Part shown: one piece after another, positions 8,165-17,548 of the stretch
Numbering within the stretch: the stretch's first letter is position 1
Layout of the letters: each line of letters begins with the position of its first letter
Origin: Acetofilamentum sp.
GTDB lineage: Bacteria > Bacteroidota > Bacteroidia > Bacteroidales > DTU049
Direction of reading: 5' to 3'
Assembly (NCBI GenBank): GCA_020720525.1
Contig: DYON01000001.1
Coordinates: 1-48,206, forward strand
DNA length: 48,206 bases
Translations under genes and position numbers: made by a program
Notes under the pieces: generated by a model
Told to the model about the DNA's origin: nothing
The model's database searches: none
What the model saw: the letters and a program-made list of their open reading frames with translations, nothing else

Positions 8165-9169
8165 ATGAAACACCATATATTATTGCTCTTTTTACTGCTG
8201 ATGAGCAGTCAACTTAAAGCTCAAAAGCATATTGTATTAGCCGACATGGAATTCCGAATTCGCAATAGCAGTAGTGAAATGTTGTGGTTTGGATTGGCCG
8301 AAGGCGACAAAATTGAATTTGAACTTTCTGTTTACGATAGTTCAAGTCTGCGTAGTTTTACTTTTGCCGAATACGAGGGTGGCGATATCTTTAAAGAAAT
8401 CAATACAAGTAAAATTGAAAAGAAGACCATCAATATTGCGCATCAGGGAATATATTTCTTCGACCTTTATCAAACTGGTTTTTTGGCAGGTAAGCGTTTT
8501 GGACATATCAAAGTGCTTCGCTATCCCGCATCGAATGAAACAAAAGATTTTAATACCACTGTTTATTGGAAAACAGTGCCCGACACAGCTTGGTACACCG
8601 AAAACGATACTGTGCTCGACCGAATTGACACAATAGCGACCATGATTGCAATGCAGCATGTCGATCTTGGCAAAAAAGCAAAAGACAACCGTGCAGTAAT
8701 TCATTTTAGCATTCCAGATAGCACCGATTGTTGGGGCTGGTTTATTGCAGCGGGATCGGAAGGCGACATGATTTATAACGGAATGACCGAAAATTTAAGC
8801 GAGGCAAACCCAGTGGTCCGAAATCATGGTTTGATTGGTTATATTGCTTTGGGAGGCAAAATGGGTGTTGTGGAAAATCCAAACACAACATGGATTAAAG
8901 CTGGTTTCACCAACAGCAGCAAAATTGCTGATGAATTTCTTTGGGATGGGGTAGTATGCGATTCGTTGATGAACCGCATTTCTGTTGATGGAAATTGTGT
9001 TTGCAACTCCAAATCAAATACATACAGCCTCATGCTTATGAACGTATATAGAAAAAAAACAATGGCAATGATTTACATCGATGCAGTTAGAATCAAAAGC
9101 ATATATGCTGTAAGGAGTATTAGGAAATTTGAAATTGTCGAAAAACAAGTTCCTTACTTGAAGCAGTAA
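8165..9169 (+). CDS. Secreted protein of unknown family
   Basis: I do not recognise this 334-residue protein. Residues 1-20 are a signal peptide with the Bacteroidota-style end LKAQ. Residues 40-125 read as beta-strands (KIEFELSVYD, KKTINIAHQGIYFFDLY), loosely like a GOLD-type sandwich; the rest is a mixed alpha/beta stretch with WGWFIAAGS near residues 193-201 and CVC near 280. There is no membrane anchor and no T9SS tail. It is the first gene of the accessory stretch, starts 148 bases from the divergent carboxylase operon, and ends 5 bases from the stop of a decayed gene on the other strand. Probably periplasmic. Confidence 0.6.
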   Translation: MKHHILLLFLLLMSSQLKAQKHIVLADMEFRIRNSSSEMLWFGLAEGDKIEFELSVYDSSSLRSFTFAEYEGGDIFKEINTSKIEKKTINIAHQGIYFFDLYQTGFLAGKRFGHIKVLRYPASNETKDFNTTVYWKTVPDTAWYTENDTVLDRIDTIATMIAMQHVDLGKKAKDNRAVIHFSIPDSTDCWGWFIAAGSEGDMIYNGMTENLSEANPVVRNHGLIGYIALGGKMGVVENPNTTWIKAGFTNSSKIADEFLWDGVVCDSLMNRISVDGNCVCNSKSNTYSLMLMNVYRKKTMAMIYIDAVRIKSIYAVRSIRKFEIVEKQVPYLKQ

Positions 9170-9174
9170 GTTGG

Positions 9175-10341
9175 CTACCAAACAAACATTTCGAGGTAAA
9201 TAATCACAACTACGCCAACCATTAAAAGTGCTTTTAATTTCGTAAATCCCTGATTTTTTTGTTCGGCATACCCTATTTTGTTGCTACTTACATCGAACCA
9301 ACCACCTGCATCGGTCAAAGTAAGTGGTAAATACAAATACGAATCGACCGCAACTCCATCTTTTTTTGCAGGCGACCCTTTCTTCAAATTGCGAATTGCC
9401 AAGGCTTTGCGTTCCTGTTCATTTGGAATTGCTCCTTCGCACGAAGCGCTGTTCATATAAAAGTCAAAAAGATGAAGATAAACCTCTTCAAATCTTTCGT
9501 TCTCAAACGTGTTGAGTAAAAGGTTCAGGATATATTCATATTGAGCATTGTTCCACGAAAAACGGCTCACAATAAAATCACAGGCCTTGCTGTACGTTTC
9601 AGGCTTTTGGTCATCCACCAAATTTTGTAGATAAAAGCTACAGGCATCAAAAAGTACTCGAGTACGCACCAAGCAACTATCCTTTTTGTCGATGTCGTCA
9701 AAAATAATGTCGTTTCAGAAAATCATATTCCGATCTGTATCCATGTTCAGGATTTGCTTCAGCATAGGCGTCGAAATCAGGAGGAATGCTGCTCTTATAA
9801 ATTTTTATACTAAAAGTCCAGAAAAAGCTTTTTCGATTGAATCAACATCGTGCTGAAGTTGCAACACCTTAAATCCAATGGTTCTTTTCAGTTGCGAAAG
9901 TAATTCACCTTTGCCTTGCTCATAATACTGGTCGCCCAGTTGCGACAAGCTGTCGATTTCAACTTCGTAGCGCTACAAATAATAGTAAACTTCATTTTCA
10001 CGCGAAGCCAAAATGTCAACATTGTAACCCAGATCAAGATGGTCAGCGCTGAACTGGATATAGCTTTCTTGATGAAAAACAAAATTCAGGAAATTATCGT
10101 CGGCCCAAAAAAGCGAATACTGACCGGTTAGTGGCATGGTGTCGGAGATAAAAAGAATGCGACCTTCCTTCGAATACATGCTGTCGACCACATTATATCC
10201 TAAACCTTCAACCGATAAAAGATAGACCATGCCGGGTCGTGGAAAATTTTTAATCTCACCTTTAAATGTAAAAGCTGGGCCTGGCTGGGCATACACTCCC
10301 GCAAAACAAAAAAGCAAAATAACTGCGACAAAATTTCTCAT
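9175..10341 (-). pseudogene. Decayed TlpA/AhpC-type gene with DUF4369-like N terminus
   Basis: The 5' part (10341-9976) encodes a signal peptide ending VYAQ and a DUF4369-like domain (FTFKGEIKNFPRPG, VDSMYSKEGRILF). An in-frame TAG at 9975-9973 interrupts it, yet the same frame stays meaningful for about 55 more codons (YEVEIDSLSQLGDQYY) to a TAA at 9807-9805. The reading then has to shift near the T run at 9821-9835 into a frame with PPDFDAYAEANPEHGYRSEY, and again at the five-base run 9700-9704 to join the last 165-codon frame. The C-terminal thioredoxin fold expected in this family is missing: the frame ends in a hydrophobic stretch with no WCxxC. A dead gene, or several sequencing errors, explain this equally on sequence alone. 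Confidence 0.75.
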
Positions 10342-10512
10342 GACCGAGTGAATTGATACTTCAGCGATTTCAAAATTAAACAATTTCCACGCCTGAAAGT
10401 GATTTGCCTGAAATTATTTGCCAAATACCCTTCGCGAATACTTTTGGCTTGCAATCGAATTCGGATGACGTAACGATACATTATCTTACTGTTTTTATGT
10501 CTTTTACACAGT

Positions 10513-10556
10513 GGTCAACTCTTGGCTTTTTGTCATTGGAATTCACACTGGTCATT
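10513..10556 (+). promoter_or_regulatory. Three direct GTCA repeats, candidate operator
   Basis: GGTCAAC (10513), TGTCATT (10531) and GGTCATT (10550) lie in the same orientation at 18- and 19-base steps, just upstream of where the -33 region of the lectin operon would fall. LytTR-family activators bind pairs of spaced direct repeats, and a LytTR gene lies downstream. The assignment is inference only. Confidence 0.3.
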
Positions 10557-10586
10557 CATTTCATTATATTCACGTGCAGGTGAAGA

Positions 10587-10594
10587 TATATTTG
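10587..10594 (+). promoter_or_regulatory. Candidate -7 box of the lectin operon
   Basis: TATATTTG matches TAnnTTTG 25 bases before the ATG at 10620. No TTG sits at the -33 position, which would suit an activator-dependent promoter. The rest of the 278-base gap from 10342 holds no gene that I can see. Confidence 0.45.
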
Positions 10595-10619
10595 CATATC
10601 GAAACTTCATTCAAACCCC

Positions 10620-13046
10620 ATGATTATGAAATTCAAAACATTTTTGCGATTATATTTCATTCTGGTATTGGTTTTTGTAACCGTAATTTTACGGCAAGCT
10701 TTAGGGCAAGGCACTTGTGCCTCACCAAAACAAGTTGGTCCCGTGGGCGGACTTGTGGCTCCGGCATATTTTGATCAAGTAGTCAACACCAATATCAATT
10801 ATGCAGCCACCGGCATGTTGCCTTTGCCCTCATGTGGTACCATTTACCGCGAAGCTTGGTTTCGCTTCACCATTACCACCAATGCCAAAGTGGTTATTGC
10901 TGTAAAAAAGTTGTCTTCGACCACAGTGCCGCTCGACCTTGCATTCCAAGTATTGTCAGGCACCTGCGGCAGCTTGTCCGAAATTGCCTGCGTGAATAAT
11001 CTTCCCGCCAGCATGGTTCTCGACACCGAACGAATCACCTTAAACCTGACTCCAGGGACATATTACATCAGAGAATTTAAAAACACGAACAGTGCTACGG
11101 TGCTTTCGGCCAAAACAATGATTGGATACTGCGAAAATGATTTATGCACTTCACCAACACTGATTGCCTGCGGAGGGAATTATCAAGGATTCATTGGACC
11201 GGAAATTGTCACCAGCACCACCGATAATCAAACCAATTGCGGCTCCATCAACACCACCTCACCTGTCTCACCGGGCTTATGGTTTAAGTACCCTGGCGAC
11301 AGCAATGTTATTTCACTCACTTCCACAAATGCGAATTATTGTTTTCGGGTATACAGTGGCACATGTGGAAATTTCAATTGTGTATCTGGAGCAAGTCAAA
11401 ACGTGACCTTCCCCACAATGACTGGAACGGACTATTTTATTTTACTCACATTAAACAACAGTATTTCATCAACTGTATACGATTTCGATGTAAGCTGTTG
11501 TAGCCCAACAGGAGTTTCAAATTCCACAATTAGTTTTCCGCCGACTCCCGCAAACGGCTCTACTGGCATTGACCCCTGTGGGGTGATACTCAGTTATACG
11601 GCTCCTCCCTTTACTGGATGCAACATGGCTACATCATACGATATTTATTTTGGGACCATCAGCTCACCACCTTTTCTCAGCAACACTACAAATTTGTTTT
11701 ATGTTGTACCTACTGCACTTGCTGATAACACAACCTATTATTACAAAGTGGTGTCACGCAACAACTTTGGGACTGCAACAGGAACCACCATTTACTCTTT
11801 CACCACGGGCACTTCGGCCAACCCGAATTACTGCACCTATGGAACCGCCACATCGTCCACGCCCTATGGTGCCAACTGTGTGCAGCTCACTCCTGCTTCA
11901 ACACAATACTCGGCCGGTTGCACCTGGGCACGAGTTCCCATTTCGTTTAGCAATCCCTTCGACTATGAATGCGATGTTTATCTTGGTAATGAAAATGGAC
12001 TAGGCTCTGATGGTATTACACTGACCTTTCAGAATTCACCTTTGGGAATTTCAGCCTGCGGACTCGATGGCGCTCAAAAAGGAGCAGGAGGAATCGCCAA
12101 CTCATTGATTGTTGAAATTGATACCTATGACAATGACGGTGGTGCCCTCAACGACGACCCAGCCTATGACCACATTGCTGTTGAAACCGACGGATATCTC
12201 GTGGATGATCCCACAAAACCATCCACTTGGCCACATTTGCCTCAAACACCAGCCTTCGGCCCTGTGCAAGCATTGCCTGGAGGAGCCAATGTGGATGATG
12301 GCGTTTTGCGATTGCTTCGTGTCACTTGGAATCCAGTGACCATGAACTTGAATGTGTATTTCGATGGAAATCTGGCACTCACATGTCATGAGGATTTTGT
12401 GAATACCGTATTTGGTGGAAATCCCAATGTTTTTTGGGGCTTTACAGCTGCCACTGGTGCTGCCACTAACGAACACTACATTTGCCCTGTCAACATGCCA
12501 CTTCCGGTAAATCTGCTGAACTTTTCGGTCGAATGCTACAACGATCATCGACTACTCCACTGGCAAACAGCATCAGAAATCAACAATCACTATTTCACGA
12601 TTGAAAAAACAGTGGATGGCATCACCTACAATCCTCTGGCAACGATTGCTGCAGTTGGCAATAGCTCAGGCATCAATGAGTATCAATTTGAGGATGAAGA
12701 GTCCACTTGCGGATTAGCATATTACAAGCTATCGCAAACCGATTTTGATGGAAAATCAACCGTACTCGGCACCATTCAGTCCGACTGCAACAATATTTCC
12801 GAAAAACTTTCAATCACATCCATTCGTGTGAAAGACGATGGCGTGCTTGAAGTGGGTGTATCTACGAAATTGGAAGGCGAGTATTTATTTTCTATTTTCA
12901 ATGAAATCGGCCAAATTCAATTCTTCTCCTCGGTTCACCTGTTTGCAGGCATGCAAATTATCAACATTCCTTTTGAAAAAAACGGAGTGTTTCTGTTGAA
13001 CATAAAAAGTCCATACGGCCACGAAAGCCGCTATTTTGTAAAATAA
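10620..13046 (+). CDS. Secreted multidomain L-type lectin-like protein with T9SS tail
   Basis: This is an exported 808-residue protein; the hydrophobic signal segment covers residues 1-30. In order it has two Cys-containing beta domains resembling pre-peptidase/PPC modules (about 31-170 and 171-294), an FN3-like domain (300-398), an L-type lectin-like domain (402-625; hallmarks VEIDTYDNDGG, YDHIAVETDG, LLRVTWNPVT, VFGGNPNVFWGF), a beta module with LLHWQTASE (640-720), and a C-terminal sorting-like domain (725-808) ending in YFVK. The lectin domain suggests glycan binding at the surface; no catalytic motif is visible. The next gene is a paralogue 13 bases downstream, so the two are co-transcribed. 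Start could also be the ATG at 10626. Confidence 0.8.
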   Translation: MIMKFKTFLRLYFILVLVFVTVILRQALGQGTCASPKQVGPVGGLVAPAYFDQVVNTNINYAATGMLPLPSCGTIYREAWFRFTITTNAKVVIAVKKLSSTTVPLDLAFQVLSGTCGSLSEIACVNNLPASMVLDTERITLNLTPGTYYIREFKNTNSATVLSAKTMIGYCENDLCTSPTLIACGGNYQGFIGPEIVTSTTDNQTNCGSINTTSPVSPGLWFKYPGDSNVISLTSTNANYCFRVYSGTCGNFNCVSGASQNVTFPTMTGTDYFILLTLNNSISSTVYDFDVSCCSPTGVSNSTISFPPTPANGSTGIDPCGVILSYTAPPFTGCNMATSYDIYFGTISSPPFLSNTTNLFYVVPTALADNTTYYYKVVSRNNFGTATGTTIYSFTTGTSANPNYCTYGTATSSTPYGANCVQLTPASTQYSAGCTWARVPISFSNPFDYECDVYLGNENGLGSDGITLTFQNSPLGISACGLDGAQKGAGGIANSLIVEIDTYDNDGGALNDDPAYDHIAVETDGYLVDDPTKPSTWPHLPQTPAFGPVQALPGGANVDDGVLRLLRVTWNPVTMNLNVYFDGNLALTCHEDFVNTVFGGNPNVFWGFTAATGAATNEHYICPVNMPLPVNLLNFSVECYNDHRLLHWQTASEINNHYFTIEKTVDGITYNPLATIAAVGNSSGINEYQFEDEESTCGLAYYKLSQTDFDGKSTVLGTIQSDCNNISEKLSITSIRVKDDGVLEVGVSTKLEGEYLFSIFNEIGQIQFFSSVHLFAGMQIINIPFEKNGVFLLNIKSPYGHESRYFVK

Positions 13047-13059
13047 AACCCTAAATAAA

Positions 13060-15333
13060 ATGAAGAGAATTTTTGCCGTATTTGCCCTATTCGTCATGTA
13101 TTCATTTGTCAGTCAACTTAATGCTCAGTATAACATGGTTGGAAGTACATTTCAAACAGGACCCAATTGCTACACCCTTACACCTGCAGTAAACTCGCAA
13201 GCCGGATCCCTTTGGAACGAAACGCAAATCAATCTCAACTATCCGTTTGACATCACTCTCAGTGTTAACTTTGGCTGTAATGATGGTGGCGCTGATGGCT
13301 TATCTTTTATCTTTCAGCCTTCAAACACTTTGGTGTCGGCAGTAGGCACCAGTTGCGGCTATGCCGGTATCGGAACGTCACTTGGAGTAGTGTTTGACAC
13401 TTATAACAACGGCCCCATTCCTATAAACAGTGCCGATGCAAATCAAAGTGGGACAACAGACCCTGTAGCTGACCATGTGTCGGTTCACACAAATGGGTAT
13501 AATCTACACGCAACAAACGCCTATGTTGGGGGCGCCATTGTCCTTGCCAATCAGATTGCCGCTCCTGTGAGTCTAGCAAATATTGAAGACTGTGCCTTTC
13601 ATTTAGTACGCATTACATGGAATCCTGTCACCAAAATACTTGAAGTCTATCTCGATGGAACGCAGTACATATCGGTTACTTACGACATTGTCAATATAGT
13701 TTTTGGCGGCAATCCAATGGTGTATTGGGGTCTTGGTGCTTCAACAGGTTCTCAAAATAATCTTCAAACATTTTGCTTGGTTCGTTTTGCCGATTTCATC
13801 TACAACAACGGTTGTAGCGGAAGTGCTACTCAGTTTACCGACATCAGCGTCTCTAATACTGCAATTGCATCTTGGCTTTGGGATTTCGGCGATGGAAACA
13901 CCTCCACACTTCAAAATCCAACACATGTGTATAACTCACCTGGTATTTACAATGTCACACTGACCATTTACGATGGCTCAGGCAACGTGCTGGGAACTCA
14001 AACTCATACCATTGAAATATATGAAGTCGACGTACAAATCACAAATCTTGCGCCTATTCTTAATCCAGGCGATTCATTAACGCTCAATGGAACCACAAAT
14101 ATATTTCCACCCAACAATTTTATCACTTCTGCCTTCACCAACACAACCGATTATCAGGTTATTGATGGTGGAGTTGCCTCCACTTGGACTGGAACGGGTG
14201 ATCTAGATGCAACGGTGTCGAGCATCAACGTCTCTGGCTTGCTTTCAGGCTGGCGCATCGACAGCATCCGCATTTCAGCCAATATTACCAGAGCACCAAT
14301 GGAAAGCCGAATTTATTTAGAAACACCCTGTGGAAACATTGTCGGAATTTTCAAAGGAGCATATACCAATACCAATCCTTCTGGAGGTTTAAATGGCAGG
14401 TTCACCAACACTTGCTTTACACCTTATTCAACCATCAACCTGCTATCGTTAACCACTTCGGCAAATCCATACACCGACCAATGGGCTTCAACTGCTGGCT
14501 GGATTTGGCCGACAATCGATAATTGTGCAACTCCCAATGGCACATGGAATCTCATTGTTGGCGACATAAGCAATACTGGCGTGCCATGGACGCAATACCT
14601 GGAGGAGTGGTCCATCTATTTTTCAAATCCCACCACACCCTTGCTCACTTATGTATGGACACCTGGAAACATCACCAACACACTTAATCCAACAGTGTAT
14701 CCAAACTCAAACGGATACTACATACTTACAGCCACCGATGCCAATGGGTGTACAGGAGCCGATTCAGTATTGGTAAGCATGCTCACTTTGCCTGTGACAT
14801 TAATCGATTTCGAGGCAACATGCATTCATGAATCTGTACTGTTATCATGGCAAACGGCTTCCGAAACAAACAATAATTTTTTCACCATTGAAAAGTCAGA
14901 TGACAATCAGAATTTTAGCGTCCTCGCCACCATTGCCGCTTCTGGCAACAGCAATAGTGTAACCGAGTATTCCTTCCTCGATGAAACCCAAGGAACTGCC
15001 ATGAAATATTACCGCTTGTCGCAAACCGACTTTGATGGAACGACTGTTCAACTTTCCTTGAAAAGCGCCTTCTGCATGAACGAAGAAGATGAATTCAGCA
15101 TTAATAGCATTTCTGCAACGAATAACAATGGCACAGAAATCAATGTCACGATTTCGTCCGAAGGATTATTCGACATCGAGATTTTCAATTCCATTGGGCA
15201 AATGGTGTATCAAAACACAGCTTGGTTTGGTGTTGGCGAACAAATTATTTCCATTCCGTTTTATAAATCTGGCGTTTATCTCCTCAACATTCAAAGCGAC
15301 AACATTCAACGCAGTCAAAAGTTTGTGCAATAG
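13060..15333 (+). CDS. Secreted L-type lectin/PKD/P-domain-like protein with T9SS tail
   Basis: The product has 757 residues and a signal peptide ending LNAQ (residue 23). An L-type lectin-like domain comes first (about 26-245; VVFDTYNNG, ADHVSVHTNGYN, LVRITWNPVT, VFGGNPMVYWGLG). A PKD domain follows (258-322, WDFGDGNTS), then a proprotein-convertase P-domain-like sandwich (355-523, ending TQYLEEWSIYF), a WQTASE beta module (585-668) and a T9SS sorting tail (675-757) ending KFVQ. The lectin domain, WQTASE module and tail closely resemble those of the upstream protein, but the domain order differs. Likely surface-attached or released, binding glycans. I see no protease to go with the P-domain. 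Confidence 0.8.
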   Translation: MKRIFAVFALFVMYSFVSQLNAQYNMVGSTFQTGPNCYTLTPAVNSQAGSLWNETQINLNYPFDITLSVNFGCNDGGADGLSFIFQPSNTLVSAVGTSCGYAGIGTSLGVVFDTYNNGPIPINSADANQSGTTDPVADHVSVHTNGYNLHATNAYVGGAIVLANQIAAPVSLANIEDCAFHLVRITWNPVTKILEVYLDGTQYISVTYDIVNIVFGGNPMVYWGLGASTGSQNNLQTFCLVRFADFIYNNGCSGSATQFTDISVSNTAIASWLWDFGDGNTSTLQNPTHVYNSPGIYNVTLTIYDGSGNVLGTQTHTIEIYEVDVQITNLAPILNPGDSLTLNGTTNIFPPNNFITSAFTNTTDYQVIDGGVASTWTGTGDLDATVSSINVSGLLSGWRIDSIRISANITRAPMESRIYLETPCGNIVGIFKGAYTNTNPSGGLNGRFTNTCFTPYSTINLLSLTTSANPYTDQWASTAGWIWPTIDNCATPNGTWNLIVGDISNTGVPWTQYLEEWSIYFSNPTTPLLTYVWTPGNITNTLNPTVYPNSNGYYILTATDANGCTGADSVLVSMLTLPVTLIDFEATCIHESVLLSWQTASETNNNFFTIEKSDDNQNFSVLATIAASGNSNSVTEYSFLDETQGTAMKYYRLSQTDFDGTTVQLSLKSAFCMNEEDEFSINSISATNNNGTEINVTISSEGLFDIEIFNSIGQMVYQNTAWFGVGEQIISIPFYKSGVYLLNIQSDNIQRSQKFVQ

Positions 15334-15353
15334 CATCGAATTTGTTATTTTTG
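15322..15353 (+). promoter_or_regulatory. Two-box promoter of the TPR-LytTR gene
   Basis: TTTG (15322-15325), then 20 bases, then TATTTTTG (15346-15353) is a near-ideal Bacteroidota promoter. It begins inside the last codons of the preceding lectin gene and lies 31 bases before the ATG at 15385. The regulator can therefore be expressed independently of the lectin operon. Confidence 0.65.
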
Positions 15354-15384
15354 TTGTATCATAACAACTTTTCGTACAACAAAG

Positions 15385-17493
15385 ATGACAAAAAACACCC
15401 TGATTCTCTGTCTCTGTTTGCTTTCGATGGCATACAGCAATTGTTTTTCGGCCGAGGCCAACAGCTCGTCTTTCAATGGCGCTTTGAGTTATCCGACACT
15501 CGACACCCTCAATGCTGCTGACAGCATTATTGAGAAACAGAATAGTATTCTGCTTTTGGCTCGCGAAGCCAACAACAAAGCCCTATACGCCAAAATGCTG
15601 AAAGTGCTTGGAAAAACGTTCGATTCACTTGGCGTGTTCGATAAAGCTGCTGAATACTATTATCTCGCCATCAACGAATTTGATCAAATGGAAGGTACAA
15701 CTGCACCTTTTGGTCATTCTTCACCTTGGCTTTTGGTTGACTTGGGCAACTCACTATTTAAATTGCAAAGCTATAAACAGTCCATTCGTTGTTATTCTCA
15801 AGCTGCAAAGATTTTTACTGCCGAAAACAATACCGATGCTGTGATCACCTGCACCAATAATATTGGGCTGAGTTTTACCAATTCAAAGCAATATGAAAAT
15901 GCACTAAGCTATTTCGAAAGAGCCAAACAAATGGGGCAAAACAAGCAAAGAAGTGACATTGTTGCGCTTTGCAACACTTACATTGGGATTGCATACGCGG
16001 GTCTTGGAAAAAAAACGGAAGCAATTGCTTCAGCAAAATCAGCCGAGTCCTTTTATCTTTCTACCAACGATAGCGCAAATCTCATGATTGTGCACTACGA
16101 TATCGCCTCTATTTACGAGGAATTTTCGATGCCCGATTCTGCCATTTTTCATTATCAGAAAGTTAGGCTATTGGCCAATCAAAACAACACACTCGAGATT
16201 GTTTTATCATCCATGCTTTTCGAGGCAAGTTGTCAAATGCGGCAAAGCCGAGATCACGAAGCCGAAACCCTTCTTATTCCAATGCTCGAGTGGAATGAAA
16301 CGCTGAAAAAAACCGTAATTCTCACAGGTATTTATGAAGCTTTATTCGAAATTGAGCAACGAAAAGGTAACTATCAGAAAGCCCTGAATTATCACCTAAT
16401 TCTTTCGAATCTTAGAGATTCTCTGAGCCAAGTCTCAGGAATGAATAACGTTGTTATGTTCGAATATAGGGTTCGCGCCGACATGATGCTGAAGGAAATC
16501 AACTTACTTGAAGAAAACGAGAAACGAATCACCGAAGAAAAAAACAAACAACGAAACCTGACATATTTCTTGGTTTTTTCTGCTGTATTACTCATAAGCG
16601 TTTCTGTTGGTAGCCGCAAAAAACTCGGTCGTAAAGTTGAACTGGTTCGCGACTATTATTCAAACCTAAGTCAGAACGAAAAGTGGATCACAGCTGCACT
16701 CTCTGCCATTTATCTCGTTTTGTTTTTCATTGTTTTCCGAACCCCTGGTGTATCCAGCCAAACTTCATTTGAATTCAAAAATGGTTGGTTGGCTCTGCCT
16801 GGCGTGCTCGGATTGCTAGCTGTAGTTATTGCATACATTATCGTCTTTCGCCTACTGCCCAATTTACGCAAAGCTACATCGACATTTCAGGTAGTGCTTT
16901 TCGGCTGTATTGCCTTTCTTTTATTGTCTATCTCTTTATACTTCAACGCAACAGGACTGCAACTCATTCTACTTCCTGCCTCGCAAATCATTTCCATCGT
17001 CATGGTGGTTTTGGCTTCCATCATTTTGCCATTCTTTCTTTCATTAACCATCATCGAAGGATACATCATCAAACGCATGGCTGTGCGTGCATCGCAAATG
17101 ACGCAAAACTTAAAAACACTTCGACAGGAATCCAGCGAAGGTTCCATTACAGTGTTTTCAACAAAAACAAAAGATTCAATCACATTCAGAGCCGACACAC
17201 TTGTTGGAGTACAGGCTCATGGCAACTATTGCAAATTTTTTATTCAGGAAAACAGACTTTTAAAAACAAGTCTCATACTCATTCCCATCAAAAAAGTGGA
17301 GGAAATTCTTTTGCCCGACAAGCACTTCATCCGATGTCACAAATCATTTCTGATAAACATCAGCTACATCAATCGGATTCTTGGAAACTCAAGAGGATAT
17401 CAAATAATCACTGGGGTTCTCGACTTTCAGGTGCCAGTCTCACGCAGCTTTCAGTCCGATTTGAAAAACAGAATAGAGGAATTGAAAAAATAA
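15385..17493 (+). CDS. Membrane-spanning TPR-LytTR transcriptional regulator
   Basis: This is a 702-residue one-component regulator. A signal peptide (1-23) is followed by about eight TPR-like helical repeats (50-345), a coiled coil (363-390), five membrane segments (about 393-410, 434-451, 467-488, 500-520, 536-560) and a C-terminal LytTR DNA-binding domain (585-700; VQAHGNYCKFF, FIRCHKSFLINISYI, VPVSRSFQ). Basic loops RKKLGRK, RLLPNLRK and KRMAVR lie on the predicted cytoplasmic side, so the TPR domain would face the periplasm and LytTR the DNA. There is no histidine kinase or receiver domain. It has its own promoter and follows the two lectin genes by 51 bases, which suggests it regulates them; that link is inference. 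Confidence 0.85.
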   Translation: MTKNTLILCLCLLSMAYSNCFSAEANSSSFNGALSYPTLDTLNAADSIIEKQNSILLLAREANNKALYAKMLKVLGKTFDSLGVFDKAAEYYYLAINEFDQMEGTTAPFGHSSPWLLVDLGNSLFKLQSYKQSIRCYSQAAKIFTAENNTDAVITCTNNIGLSFTNSKQYENALSYFERAKQMGQNKQRSDIVALCNTYIGIAYAGLGKKTEAIASAKSAESFYLSTNDSANLMIVHYDIASIYEEFSMPDSAIFHYQKVRLLANQNNTLEIVLSSMLFEASCQMRQSRDHEAETLLIPMLEWNETLKKTVILTGIYEALFEIEQRKGNYQKALNYHLILSNLRDSLSQVSGMNNVVMFEYRVRADMMLKEINLLEENEKRITEEKNKQRNLTYFLVFSAVLLISVSVGSRKKLGRKVELVRDYYSNLSQNEKWITAALSAIYLVLFFIVFRTPGVSSQTSFEFKNGWLALPGVLGLLAVVIAYIIVFRLLPNLRKATSTFQVVLFGCIAFLLLSISLYFNATGLQLILLPASQIISIVMVVLASIILPFFLSLTIIEGYIIKRMAVRASQMTQNLKTLRQESSEGSITVFSTKTKDSITFRADTLVGVQAHGNYCKFFIQENRLLKTSLILIPIKKVEEILLPDKHFIRCHKSFLINISYINRILGNSRGYQIITGVLDFQVPVSRSFQSDLKNRIEELKK

Positions 17494-17548
17494 ACGTCTC
17501 GTTAGTAAATGGCTGAATGAAACGTTCATTTGATTATAAATCAAGCTC

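Noticed and set aside
13060..15333. The P-domain-like region as evidence of a subtilisin-type protease
   Set aside because: No Asp/His/Ser catalytic motifs occur anywhere in the protein; the sandwich appears as a stand-alone module.
16785..17516. A 243-codon frame overlapping the end of the TPR-LytTR gene
   Set aside because: It is a shifted reading of the membrane and LytTR coding region; the product is His/Ser-rich with no family signature.
17530..17544. Small TTGATT/AATCAA hairpin between the LytTR and AraC-type genes as a terminator
   Set aside because: The stem is 6 bp, AT-only apart from one pair, and has no T tract; too weak to call.
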